Positions 22,839-34,385 of a stretch of DNA of 64,000 bases are shown piece by piece. Where the stretch lies: NCBI GenBank assembly GCA_022701365.1, contig JAKUHH010000176.1, forward strand, positions 1 through 64,000, in the 5' to 3' direction. A program made the translations under genes and the position numbers. A model generated the notes under the pieces. The model did not search any database and had not been told where the DNA came from. It saw only the letters and a program-made list of their open reading frames with translations. Origin of the DNA: Mycocentrospora acerina. Taxonomy: Eukaryota > Ascomycota > Dothideomycetes > Pleosporales. Each line of letters starts with the position of its first letter. The first letter of the stretch is position 1.

Positions 22839-23592
22839 TCTTTGCCATAGAAACGTTTATTTTAGAGAACAAGTGTAAAAGAATGTTAGTGTAGGTTACG
22901 TAAATAAACAATGTAAAAGTAATTATAAAGCTAGTTAAATGAAGAAAAAGACAACGATTTTTCTGTGTTACTCGTACAAGACGTATAGGTGTAGAGAATC
23001 CATCCTGGTGTTATTAGAATCCCAGCCCTACTTTAAGCCTCCATGTGGATTCACTCTGACGTTAGATACTTTTATTCTTTCCTTCGTCTTTACAGACCTG
23101 GCACTGCGATGTTGCCAATCTCGATTGCCTGCACCATTGTGTAGAATTATTAAGCTACGAACCTAGTTATTTTCAAAAATCTTTTATTTCACAAATAAAT
23201 AGGTGCGGTGGTTCGGATAGCAAAGGAACGGTAAAGAAAGAATAAGATTTTCATCTTAATTCCGAAACTTAAGTTTTCGCTGTGTGGTGTTTTTCTGTTT
23301 CTAGACTGTCAGCTATTAGCTTATCTCCGAATGTTGTCATCCTGTTCTCATAGAAAGCGCACTACTTTGCCGAGGATTTTAGTCTACAGCCGAACCAAGT
23401 CTAGTTAATACGGATGCCACAGCGCATCTCCAAGCCGCATTTAGCAGACATTTGGTCTCGCCCCACAAACTTGTGGAGGTTTCGGATATTGCATTAACGC
23501 CGTTAGTACCTTTCCTTAATATATTTTGAAGACCATCATGCCATTCTGGGAAACTCACAATCTTGCTTTCATAAACCCTTCTGATCACGATA
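22839..23592. other. Intergenic, no gene seen
   Basis: AT-rich spacer in tandem orientation between the AIM9-like gene and the alcohol dehydrogenase. No repeat or coding signal noticed. Confidence 0.55.
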
Positions 23593-24674
23593 ATGAATAC
23601 CAGCTCTGCAGTCGAGTTCAAGGTCTTCAGGGGCAGCAGCTCCGGGGAAATCGTCGAAACCGTGACCAAAAGAACTACGCTTGTCAACGACGAAGTTCTA
23701 ATATCGGCTACGCACTCCGGTGTTTGCGGTACCGACGAGCACCTCCTTCGCTCTGGAATTGCTCTGGGTCATGAAGGAGTGGGCATTGTTGAAAAACTCG
23801 GACCTAATGTCAAGAACTTGAAGATGTAAGGGCTTGATCAAATCCGACAAACTTCAACTAACGCTAATGGTTATACAGTGGCGATAGGGTAGGATGGGGC
23901 TATGTGAATGGAGGGTGTGAAGTCTGTCAGTCTTGTCTGGATGGGTTTCACATCCGGTGCGAAAGTGGTCAGTCATGCACCTACGGCCAAGCCTTCACCA
24001 ACTCGGGCAGTTTTGCCAGAGGCGCCGTCCGTTCCGAAGCCTTCCTCCAAGTCGTTCCAGAGGGACTTTCGTCTGCTGCAGCAGCACCTCTGATGTGCGG
24101 CGGAATCACAGTCTGGTCCGCTCTCACATACCAAGGTGTCAGGGCCAACGACACCGTTGGTATCGTTGGCCTTGGCGGACTCGGTCACCTCGCCGTGCAG
24201 TTTGCCAGCGCAATGGGTTTTGAGGTTGTGGTCTTCAGTTCAACCGATTCCAAGAAGGAACAAGCTTTCAAATTGGGCGCATCTCACTTCATAGCGACGC
24301 AAGGACAGACCGAGTTGAAGCTTCCGAAAAAGCTCAACCATCTATTGGTCACTGCATCGGGAAACCCGGATTGGGATCTCTTCATTCCAGCCTTGGCTGG
24401 CGGCGCTACCATCTTCCCGATGACAGTGACGTCCTTCGATGCCAAGTTGATGATCCCTTATATGAGTTCCCTGGCGAAGGGCATCCGTGTCGCATTTGCG
24501 ATGCCAAACAGAGTCTCGTATTCACACATGTTGGCATTTGCAGCTAGACACGGCATCAGCCCGGTAATTGATAAAGATGAGTTGACGGCTGATGGAATCA
24601 AGAGGAGCTTAGACAAGTTAAGGGCTGGAAAGACTCGATACCGCGGAGTACTATACGCGCCTGGGCAAGAGTAG
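23593..24674 (+). CDS. Zinc-dependent alcohol dehydrogenase (MDR, CAD-like)
   Basis: Two exons (23593-23825 and 23879-24674) encode 342 aa, the usual size for cinnamyl-alcohol-dehydrogenase-like members of the medium-chain dehydrogenase family, which reduce aldehydes with NADPH. The catalytic zinc site shows SGVCGTDEHLL and the GHEGVGIV block. The structural zinc lobe keeps Cys in GGCEVCQSCLDGFHIRC. The coenzyme Rossmann motif is GIVGLGGLGHLAVQFA, followed by VVVFSSTDSKKEQAFKLGA. The first helix-strand unit and C-terminal KTRYRGVLY are present. No frameshift seen. The neighbours give no clue to its substrate. Confidence 0.9.
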
Positions 24675-26535
24675 TTCCAGTGTCAACAGTTCCTGATCTG
24701 TAGGCTAGTAGGCGCCTCCAATGCGCTTTTCAATAAAAATGCACAAAGCTACAAAAAGTTATAGTATTCAACCTAGGTGAAATTCTTGGAAAAAGGTTTT
24801 TATTTACATTCATAAGCTGCTTTCTATAAGTGCACCGCAATTATAATCTATCCACACAATCAGATTCTCGTCTCTCACTCTAAGCATATCCGGGTAGTTG
24901 AACAGGCGCTCCTGTTGGAAGAGCTACGCACCTGTAGACGAGATTTGGCCACACGACTTTGGTGACCCAACAGAACTTGGACAAGCTGATGGTCATGGGC
25001 ATATTCATGCTCAAGGTGCTGTCCATCTTCAGCAACACGCCTGCATATATTCCTAAGCTTCCTGGCAGCGACCCGTTTGGGAAACGCCATTTCTGCATAC
25101 TCTTCTCCCCGTACCATAGTGCGGTTGATATGCTGAGATCAACTCTAATATTCATGTAGCTTAATTCCTCGCAGAAATCTTCATTCTTTATTTTGCCTGT
25201 AATTGTAATGTCGAGCTACGCAAAGAGCATAGTACGATCATCAGAACGGTCTCTCCCCATGACGAGCTTGGATTATTGGGCATCGGTTCCAGATTGCAGC
25301 GCTTGCGTGAAGTTACATTTCTTCGCAAATTCTTTAAAGTGATTATTTTCTCCCTAATCGCGTAGTAAAAATCCTTTCCAGATAAGAGTGCGTTCGCACG
25401 TAAGGCAACAGAGATGACTAAATTAAGGTCTAGATACAGCTTTCTTTCTCAAGCGTTCATCAACGTTGGGTTCTTGACCCAATTCATTATTTTTGCTACG
25501 TCCTTCCCTACAAATAAAACCTCGATCCCTTGTATGATCATCCAGAACAATCAATCTTTGTCTGTAAAAATCTGCCTCTACTACTACGTGTATCTCTATA
25601 ACTGATTTTTTGTGATGGAGAGATTGAACGCACACAGTAGCGTGCTTATATCCACAGGAGGGAGCAGATTAAAAGGCTGGCTTCTAAATTCGTGCGTAGC
25701 GCACAATAAATGCATTGAATGGTAGACAAACTCCATGTTAGTGTTGTTGAAAAGCTGGTAAATTCTTTGCCTAGGACCGCTTTTGCAAATAAGCGCTGAC
25801 GCTAGTATAGCGAAAGAGCTTTGTGAAGGCGTAGGCAAACCTATCATTGCAACAATTGGTGACACGGTCAGGTAAATGGTACGATTGGATTCAAATTTGT
25901 CCATCTTATGAGAATTAAACTGTAATCTCTACATTCAAATAACAATATAACTATGACTTAAAGTGCAATAGCTGTGAAGTAACCAAAAACCCCAATTTTA
26001 ATGCTGCTCTTGCTAGAAGATAGATATTGTTTACAGAAATACCCATTTAGGAAATCCCCAGTATCTCACGGTGAACTCGATCTGCACGTTTTATGGGTGA
26101 TTCAGAATAACGACAATTGGAGCTAAAGGGTATCATCTCCAGGCTTGCGAAGTGTAATCTATTCCTCTATTTTCTCTATATTGCTGTCCCAAAATCCATC
26201 GATCTAAGATCAGGGCAAGTAACGGAGTATTGTGCAATGCACAATAAATTTACGCATATTACTGTTGATCTCAACAATAGCCCAATATGAAAGCCTCAGC
26301 AAGATGTTTGTTTTATGTTATGCCATATCATGGTAATTTTGTTGAAGATAGCTAATTATATGGTGCATTAAATGTATCTTAGAATACGCATTGAATCTTG
26401 GTAAGAGGGTGATGCTATTTATATTTACTTTTCAATGATTTAGACAACCACACAGTTTCACCACAATTGGGAGGCTTTAAGACTACTATATCAATTCAAT
26501 TCTGCCTCCAATAGATGTCGAAAGTTCCTAGGTTT
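24675..26535. other. Intergenic; unassigned ORF patch at 24875-25159
   Basis: About 1.9 kb without a recognisable gene. Overlapping ORFs on both strands at 24875-25159 sit in a patch with slightly higher GC than its surroundings. None resembles a family I know, so no CDS is called. The rest is AT-rich. Confidence 0.5.
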
Positions 26536-28425
26536 TCAAACGATAGTGACAGTCAACCACTCGACAGTTTTCTCAAACTTTGAAAATGCCCCAGACTCAC
26601 ATTGAAATAATCCAACCCTCTCAAAATTATTGACGGATGGATCGGGAAGTTGACGAAGTATAAGACCCCGAGTGGGAGAACCAGATCCTCCAACGGTAAG
26701 TTGGCCGATGAATAAGCAATGTAGGATAACTTCCTCATGCAATTCAAATTTCATATCGAAGCGGCTAAAGATTTGACAGTGGTCAACGACTTGTTCCAGA
26801 GGCTCAAGCCTCCAATTTTGTCGCCAAGCTACTTTCATCACAGGCGCATGAAGTATGAGATAACCCTCCGATACAGCACCATGAGGATCACCTCCCTTTG
26901 GTACTGACACTGCTTCCAAGACCTTTGCCCAAGTAGGCTCCAGTCTTGCACCAAAATTAGTTTCACCACCACTTTGATAGTAAACGTTTCGCTGATACCG
27001 GATAGACGCCCAAGACCACGACGGTGCCCTGTATGGAGTAGCACGTGATGCCTCCTGATTATACTGTATCTGCCACAAGAGCCCCTGAGGAAGGTCCTCA
27101 AACCAGAGGCCAGCTAGGTAAGGGCCGGCACCATGTTCTTTATATTGCTGGGCCAAACCAGACAGAGCAGGCAATATGTCATCTGGCTCAGTTATTTGTC
27201 TCTGGCAGATCTGATCTACTATATCGTACCAAACTTTGTATTTGTCTTTTGAGGATGAATGAAGAGATTTGAGGTATTCCTTTCGACGAGAGTTTTCTTC
27301 GGCGTCGTTGTCTAACTCCATACATTCGCAGGATAACGCTGAGTTGCATTGCCATATGATCTCTCTAAAATCGAAATGTACCATTCGAGTAGCCAGGTAT
27401 TGCTCTTGCAACGTCCAAGCTCGTTGCTCAAGTGGTGTAGTAGAATAACGAACTTGTACTTTGGGGAGCATCGCACTCAAAGCTCCATGCCGATTTTCAT
27501 TCCGGACATAGATCGTTGTCATCTCACTATCAACAACAGCAAATGGCTCACCATCCTTAGTGTATGCCTCCTCTTCCGGATCCAAGAATCCTCCATGGGA
27601 GTCGACCGACATATCCGCGCCCAGAACCATGCCTGCATTTTGGTAGATGGCAGCCATATTTCCTGATTCTTTCTCCCAGTCTTGTGCGTCGTCCTGGATG
27701 ATGCACAAGGCGTCGATCCATAAATATCTCAAGCCTAGATCCCTGGTGACAGTTACGGCATCCTGAAAAGTCTTTGGCAGGTCCTTGAAGCTGAACCCTT
27801 TTGCCCTAACAGAGACATTATCGCAGGTAGTCTTGACGTCTATTCCACCACCCCAGCAATGGCTGAGAGCTAGATACACTCCCTTCTGACCCCTACCATC
27901 CTTGAGCTGGATCTGGTCTGAGTTTTGTGGACCAACGTCCAAGATACGTGTCGGTAGTGTTGCACTGATATTTTGGGCACAGCCTAAATGAGTTTCACAG
28001 CAGATTCTCATCCATTCCTTGATAACAGCCGCGCAATTGGTTCGTCTCGAGCGTACGTCACGGCCAACACCAACGAGGGGCCATGAAGATTGGGTATAGC
28101 CGGCTTTCGTAAAAAACATTAACGAGCTGAAGAGATGAAAAGCTGGACTTCGCCGGCGATACCGCCCCATACCTGCTCGCTCATGATACAGTTTCATACT
28201 TAGTCCTTTTAACCCGATATAAAGGTTGTCAAAGGAAATTTTATTCTCGTATAATTGAAGCACTCCCAAATATCGAAGCAGACAGCTCTGACATGGGCCT
28301 TGCGCTGATGCATGCAATGACTGTAGACTCACTAAACCAAATATGTCACAGCTATCGCTGCCAGCACAAAGCTCGCACGACCAATCTGAGGGTGGGACAG
28401 ATGCGAAATGATGCAAGTGATCCAT
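26536..28425 (-). CDS. HET-domain (heterokaryon incompatibility) protein
   Basis: Single-exon gene of 629 aa; the first in-frame ATG is at 28425 (two upstream codons are TTG CTG). The HET domain (PF06985 type), about residues 190-350, shows YLALSHCWGG, FSFKDLPKTFQDAVTVTRDLGLRYLWIDALCIIQDD, DWEKESGNMAAIYQNAGMVL and, after it, LEQRAWTLQEQYLATRMVHF. The N-terminus has a Cys-rich segment (CELCAGSDSCDIF, CQSCLLRYL). A C-terminal region with YRAPSWSWASI is also typical. HET domains trigger a cell-death reaction on non-self recognition and are related to TIR domains. The gene is intact. It lies between the two AIM9-like paralogues. Confidence 0.92.
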   Translation of the reverse strand: MDHLHHFASVPPSDWSCELCAGSDSCDIFGLVSLQSLHASAQGPCQSCLLRYLGVLQLYENKISFDNLYIGLKGLSMKLYHERAGMGRYRRRSPAFHLFSSLMFFTKAGYTQSSWPLVGVGRDVRSRRTNCAAVIKEWMRICCETHLGCAQNISATLPTRILDVGPQNSDQIQLKDGRGQKGVYLALSHCWGGGIDVKTTCDNVSVRAKGFSFKDLPKTFQDAVTVTRDLGLRYLWIDALCIIQDDAQDWEKESGNMAAIYQNAGMVLGADMSVDSHGGFLDPEEEAYTKDGEPFAVVDSEMTTIYVRNENRHGALSAMLPKVQVRYSTTPLEQRAWTLQEQYLATRMVHFDFREIIWQCNSALSCECMELDNDAEENSRRKEYLKSLHSSSKDKYKVWYDIVDQICQRQITEPDDILPALSGLAQQYKEHGAGPYLAGLWFEDLPQGLLWQIQYNQEASRATPYRAPSWSWASIRYQRNVYYQSGGETNFGARLEPTWAKVLEAVSVPKGGDPHGAVSEGYLILHAPVMKVAWRQNWRLEPLEQVVDHCQIFSRFDMKFELHEEVILHCLFIGQLTVGGSGSPTRGLILRQLPDPSVNNFERVGLFQCESGAFSKFEKTVEWLTVTIV

Positions 28426-29412
28426 CAGCAAAATAATTTAGTCTCGGGGTCACCCTAGACTATACCGGTTAAGCTTTGTAAGGTACGGGTCTAAAGACTT
28501 GAGTCAATGTGTTCCTGTACCTTCTCCTCAGTCTACCCCGCAATGATATATCGTGTCCGTGCACCCAACGCCCATATACACTTGACGCTGTAACAACGTA
28601 AGCACATGTGAGATTACATGGCTTGCTCGCTTACAACAACTATCACGCCATTTGTTCTGGCATTATATATATCATACTACACAAAGAGTACTTGCCTAAG
28701 TATTCTTGTACCTATCCTTTGGTATGATTTGGGTTATAGCGTAGTATCAACAGCAAGGACAAGGTGTCTGACCTTTGCAGCATTAATTAGACCATATTGA
28801 ACGCAAACTAAATTCTTTTTTGAAAGTTTTAACCCAGCTGAAAATACTAGAGCTGTGAGCTAACAAAATGGCTGACCTTGATGCTACTGTGGCCAGGAGG
28901 TAGACTGAGTTAGCTAACATGATCAGACTGTATAAGTTGTTCTCAGGCATAGTTTTAGACTATTTTCCATGATTGTCCAGTGAAAAGAATTGTTTTCTTC
29001 AAGATTTAAATATTTAGTGCAGCGGTATAGACGATGCGGGTTCTGAGGTAACATTACTGATTGAGCTAGTGATGACAGCAATTCAATCATTACAACAACC
29101 AGAATCGCAACGTCTTACATCTGCAAATCCTAGAAACACCCCACATACGACCATAGGACGTTGAAAACAAGGCTTCCCGTTCGCTCAGCCCTATTTAAGC
29201 AACGTACCGGCGGACTAGTAGTCAGGTGGGTGACCACTGGCGAATCCCCGCTGTTGTATGTTTTTTTGTTTATTGCTGAAGCCCAAGGGAGTGTTATGGA
29301 GTACTCTTTCTGCATGAAGGTGGTTGTGAGAATCTGAGTACGTGAGTCTGCGGTAATGGTCCTTCCAAGTTTGTTCAGCACTAGACGGAACTGGGAATCT
29401 CGAACCTCAGGC
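28426..29412. other. Intergenic, no gene seen
   Basis: Spacer between the end of the second AIM9-like gene and the start of the HET gene, including the HET promoter. ORFs at 29130-29573 and 28618-28800 show no family resemblance. Confidence 0.55.
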
Positions 29413-31329
29413 CTACGAACAATCTGACGTATGTGCCTTGTCTTGAAATGGCCAGGCTTGTATCCATTGCTTCTTCTCCTCTTCAGTCTTCGCGAGGCGA
29501 TTGAGAAAGTTCTCGCGACACTTGACCAACCTCTCCTTATACACAGGGTAGTCGTTATGATTCGCCCAGCCATCCCATCCCTGGTATGCGCCGACCTCAG
29601 TCAACAGCTCATGCATCAACTCAACCCCTTCACTCCAGCTCTCCTCAAGCTGCTGCTGTTGCGTCTTATCTTCAGTAGTGAAGGAAAGAGGGCACGCCAT
29701 AGAAGTCCCAACAATTGTGGTCCATTCATCCTGAAGTCGAATAAGCAGTCCTTGGAGGACAGGCTCTTCGTCGGTGAATATCGAGCCTGCTAATTTAGTA
29801 ATGTGCCCGGGCAGAGTATCTTGATAGCGCAGCGCTCGAGCAACCTCGGGACATTGGCGGAACATGATGATCTCATAGAGCTTGTATAGCGACTGAGCAG
29901 CCCGCAAATTCTTAGCTTGGCGTTTTTCATCCTCGCTCAAATCATCATAATCATCAGGTAGTGTTGGAGGTGTAAGTCCTTCTGTGATTGGCCCTTCAAA
30001 TTCGATGAGCGAAGGGTGGCGTGCTTGAAGGAAGAGCGGAGAAACATTGACCGCTTGCCAGTCAATGATATTGAGGATTTTTGTTGGCTGAGAGGGGTTG
30101 ACGAAAATGTTATCGGTGTGCAGATCGGAGTGCCATAGTGTTGGCTTCGAGAGGTTGACGTCTTTGGGTAAGATCTGGGTTGCTACCTTTAGATAATTCT
30201 GGAGAACTTGAGTCTTGAATTCTTTGGTTGGGCGGTATTGATTTGGGCCGCCGAAGAAACCTAGTCGACTTGGATATAATGAAGACTCCTTGATGCACGC
30301 TAGCTCTCGGTTGGCGCAGGAATGGACAAGTTCGTTAAGCGTAGGCCCTGTTGTCAAATTAGTTCAACTCAAGCATATAGGAAATGGCAGTGAAACTTAC
30401 AAGGTCCTCTATCTATCTCAACTGAATCTCTTCCTTCGTCAAAGAAAGCTCTGTCGGTTGTCGGGCCAATCACAAAGGCTTCATGGTTGCCCCTTGAGTC
30501 TGCGGGGTTCAGGAATTGACTTGGACTTGGGATAGGCAGGTCCTTTGCATAGTACAAACTCCCGTACATTGGAAGATTTGCAGACACGAAGGCTTTTTCA
30601 TACTTGATCAAAGTCCTGACTATCTCCAGTCTTTCTTTCCACGAAATGTCATCCCATACCTTGCCCAATTCCACCCCACTACTGCGTTCCATCAGGATGT
30701 ACTCTGCTCCAACCGGGTTATCGGTTGAACAGCTCCAGCCATATACCTTCGGCGCTGGGATACCAAGGACATTTCGAACCTACACGATAACTACAATTTA
30801 GCAAGATTTAGAATGCAGCTGGCAGAAGCGCCCGTACATAGTCCATCGTGGCGACTTCGCTGGCCGTCGTAAAGTGCGCCAGTCCCGCATTCGGATTCGG
30901 GAGTTTAGCGATTAATTCTCGGCCATCATTCATGGAAATCATAAACACCTTGTTGAAGTTGCCTTCAGGTAATTTATCAATCTTTACGCAATAGCGTGCC
31001 CCAATTGCTTGCGCTGGGACCTCGAGAAGTTCGGGCAGGTTAAACCCTACGCGACGGCGAGAAAACTGATGTTTTTCATCCCAAAGCCACCTACCGGAGG
31101 TGTATTGATAGAATTGCTCTACATGGCAGTCTTGAATGATTTGAATATTGCGCGAAGTTGTAGCGGACTGTCGTGAGTGTGACGATGAGGGCGGAGCTGG
31201 TGGAGCCGACGCTACGGACCGAAAAGATCTGAAGAGCTGTCGGCGAAACAATGTCATTAGTATGTAGCTTGAAAGTACACTTGGGATTGAACTGCGGCGA
31301 GAAACAGCTGGTGCTGTAAATCGCGACAT
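29413..31329 (-). CDS. AIM9-like mitochondrial phosphotransferase (APH fold), paralogue 2
   Basis: Three exons on the minus strand (31329-30838, 30779-30401, 30347-29413) encode 601 aa. The N-terminus is rich in Arg, Ser and Ala and lacks acidic residues (MTLFRRQLFRSFRSVASAPP), a convincing mitochondrial targeting sequence; an internal ATG at 31257 is an alternative start. The body has YTSGRWLWDE, FNKVFMISMNDGRELIAKLPNP, AEYILMERSSGVELG, the catalytic loop TLWHSDLHTDNIFVNP and NIIDWQAVNVSPL, ending KKQWIQAWPF. It is closely related in organisation to the plus-strand AIM9-like gene at 20959-22838. Substrate unknown. Confidence 0.87.
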
Positions 31330-32933
31330 GACAGATTTGATCGCGGTGCCGATTGCGAGTGAGGCTGGAGAAGTCGTGAGATGATGTCGAGCTGTGCTAG
31401 CCGCGCGCGTACATTGCTCAGGATTGATGCGCTCCAGAAAATACGACGATAGAGCAGTCGCTACTTTACTACTTTATTTACAATTGATTTTAAATCAAAT
31501 ATCAGTTTATTTATATTCTAGAATAATGTGATCTAAACTTTGTCAGCAACGACTTTTATTTCGTCGTTTTGGCCACCAATTTTTATATCCAAAATACGAT
31601 GGACCATATTCTGGATGATTCGTTAGCACTATCCACCGAGGGGGGGCTGTCATTTCTCTCAAATTTATAATCATTAAGCAACAATCAAATTCTAGAGGTT
31701 TAGCTTAGAGCATCGCAGTGGTGAAGCACAATAGTTTTTAGTCTTTGCATGTTTTCAGAATTGCATTTTAATGTCTACTCTAACTCCATCACAAGCGTTG
31801 AACAGATATTGTTCTGGTTCATCAAACTACATATGCTAACAGCTGACCCTCGTCAATCCTGTCCAGGAAAACAGAAACAAAAAATTGGATGTTTAATAAA
31901 GTTATAGATACTTGATCATCCGAAATTGATAAAGAAAAACAGCACAGACTGCAAAAAATAAAGGAAACTGATTGATCAGATGCCTGTCGTTGAATTTTTT
32001 TAAATATTTCGAAAATCGACACGAAAATATGAATTGATTCTTGAATGGCTTAATGAGATGGTAGTAGATGTTGGATATATTTTGCTTTAAATGGCAGCCT
32101 TCAGTAAAGGTATTTTCTCGTTCCAAATTTTAACTGAAAAATTGCAGGCAGACTAGAGTAAATTCAAAATCCGCCGGTTTAAGCAGATTCTTTGGGAAGA
32201 ATAAACGCCCATTGGTGTTGATAGGATCAAAGCATAGCTAAATGGAGAATACTTGATTATTGAAATCAAACTTCATAGGGTATGGTTTCCATTCTCAAGC
32301 TGCTGATATGTTTGCGTTTCATGTCGTGACAAAAACAAGAGAGTGAACAATCCACAGAGACAATTGAATCACGCCGACTTGCACAAGCCTCGTGATTGTA
32401 TTGGAAATCAAGATCGCGCAAAAAACTCGATTTTACTAGCGGAAGAGCTCATTCAGCCTGTGAAACGAAATTCAGGCTCTTGTCATTCTTGCCATCGTTT
32501 GTCAAAGTCCTGCATAATGTAGCAATAAACTACCTTAATCGCCAGTGCTTGCAGCGATTCCTTTCACAAATCATATCAACTCATTCCGCTGTAGAGTATA
32601 AGAGAACCTTTTTGTTAATTCATATCAACGACGCCACAAGTACATGATAGCACTCTATCTAGTTTACAAATCAAACGTCCAGATCTTGGGTTCAATACAT
32701 GCAGGATTTAAAAGGAGAGTCTTAGCATGCTAATGTTATTTTGTGGCCTCCTCCACAAGCGATGACGATAAGATAATAGAGATTAGATGGAAGAAGCATG
32801 TGGTTCAACTTGCACTGGACTGCCCTTTCACGTCTCTTGCTTCTCTTAGCCAGCAACCACACTTCATGTCTCTGACTCAGATCATGAGGCCACCAAGATC
32901 CTTTCGATCAAGTCACAAACCCACTTTCCCCAT
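31330..32933. other. Intergenic, AT-rich, no gene seen
   Basis: Long AT-rich stretch. A GC-richer part (31330-31440) is probably the promoter and 5' leader of the AIM9-like gene. Short ORFs at 31822-32126, 32396-32647 and 32743-33279 are not supported by any recognised motif; the last is antisense to the DUF6601-like gene. Confidence 0.55.
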
Positions 32934-33896
32934 TCAGCAATCCAGTCCGCGACGCCTTTCCCGCCTCTTCGCCAACTTTTGCTGCGCAGTGTACACCCAC
33001 TCGTCCAAAATCATCCACAGCCAGAGAACTATAAACCAGGCAGCAATGACAGCCGTACCCACTAAACTTAATATGCTAAACCACCGAGAGATGTACCGTA
33101 CTGAACCCCAACTTACAGTCAGTAACTGCTCAACAGCCAGCGCAACCTGCATGGAATTCAATATTGTTGATACAACAGCGAACACAAAAAGTACAGGCCC
33201 ATACATACGCCCAAAAAACTCGCCATACTGTCCATGCACCTGCTCAAAGTGGAATTTACGAAGTAATAGCGGGGCGTAAAAGTTCAGCCTTGTCAACCTC
33301 AGCTCGCCGAAACAATATCTTGCAGATACAGCTGAGTCCTCTATCCGCATGAGGTCTGAAGTAAAGTGGCAGAAAGATGTCCAATCTATGTCCTGAGGGA
33401 TGAGACGAAGGTTGTCCTGCTGCGCAATGTTGAAGTCGGACTCGTGTCGGATCAAGTAGCGATACGTCCGCAAGAATCCAATCGCAGCCTCGCGAATGTT
33501 GCGTTGACTGTCACCGAGTCGGTCTGAGCCCTTATCTAAGTAGGTTTCCCAGAATGTATAGGATAGTAGATATCGCGGAAGTGGTTTGATAAAGACTCGA
33601 TTGTTTATCCACACCAGATGCAGCCGAGGCTCCTCTGTTAATATGATCTCGCGACCTTTGACTCGTTGTCGATGCAGAGGGTTGATGTTCCCGCTGGACA
33701 ACGTTGTCATAATCCATAGATGTGGCGCTATCATCTCAAGATCTTCAGAGCAGAACTCATCTTGAAGGAAGTCCTTCATGCGAATAGAGTCATTGAGAAG
33801 AATCGATGGCTGGCCAGGCAAGGAGCCCTTCTGTGAGTGTCCGGCTGTAGGCTCAAGATCGTGAAGCAGCTCAGTCGCTTTTGAAAAAGGTGGCAT
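32934..33896 (-). CDS. DUF6601-like protein with two C-terminal membrane helices
   Basis: Single-exon ORF; the first ATG is at 33896, giving 320 aa (an in-frame GTG lies at 33965). The soluble N-terminal part contains DSIRMKDFLQDEFCSEDLEMIAPHLWIM, then the basic HRQRVKGREIILTEEPRLHLVW. The C-terminus has two strong hydrophobic segments, about GPVLFVFAVVSTILNSMQVAL and LSLVGTAVIAAWFIVLWLWMI, followed by a lysine/arginine-rich tail. It resembles a widespread fungal family of unknown function (DUF6601 as I recall it). Likely an integral membrane protein. No function is assigned. Confidence 0.65.
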   Translation of the reverse strand: MPPFSKATELLHDLEPTAGHSQKGSLPGQPSILLNDSIRMKDFLQDEFCSEDLEMIAPHLWIMTTLSSGNINPLHRQRVKGREIILTEEPRLHLVWINNRVFIKPLPRYLLSYTFWETYLDKGSDRLGDSQRNIREAAIGFLRTYRYLIRHESDFNIAQQDNLRLIPQDIDWTSFCHFTSDLMRIEDSAVSARYCFGELRLTRLNFYAPLLLRKFHFEQVHGQYGEFFGRMYGPVLFVFAVVSTILNSMQVALAVEQLLTVSWGSVRYISRWFSILSLVGTAVIAAWFIVLWLWMILDEWVYTAQQKLAKRRERRRGLDC

Positions 33897-34385
33897 AGTT
33901 GCGTTGATGGGAGATGCATGTGCAGTCAGTTCGCGGGGCGGCCAGGCGGTCGAAATAGGTTTCACCGGTCAACCGAGATGGTGGAAAATACATGTGCGCC
34001 AGCATTCCAATGCTAAACAAGGGTAACCATTAAACACCTTTGTTACGTTTCTAGAAATGCTAAACTACTGCAATGCATCAATACCTTCATTCTTTACATA
34101 TTTTCCACCTTCTGTATTCTCCAAAGATAGTCTTCGTGACTTCCAGCGCACGGGCTTGTTTCCCGCTGTATCCTTTGACCAAGGATCGGGGTTAGCGATT
34201 CTCAGCCTAGCTCAGCCGCCTGCGGCATACAGATAGACACTGGCGGCAAAGAGCCTTGCCCCTCAATCTGATGTCCAGCCTGATTGCTTCTCATATTACC
34301 ATTATTACACTGCTCTCTTCGTATTTCTGCTTCTTCAGCACTTCACATACTGCTTTTTGAGTGTGTAATTCGCTTGCAAACGACC
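33897..34385. other. Divergent promoter region
   Basis: About 490 bp between the DUF6601-like gene and the NLR, which are divergently transcribed. No other gene seen. Confidence 0.5.

Noticed and set aside
24875..25159. Overlapping ORFs on both strands in a slightly GC-richer patch
   Set aside because: No recognised motif, no convincing splice signals to extend them, and open frames on both strands point to chance.
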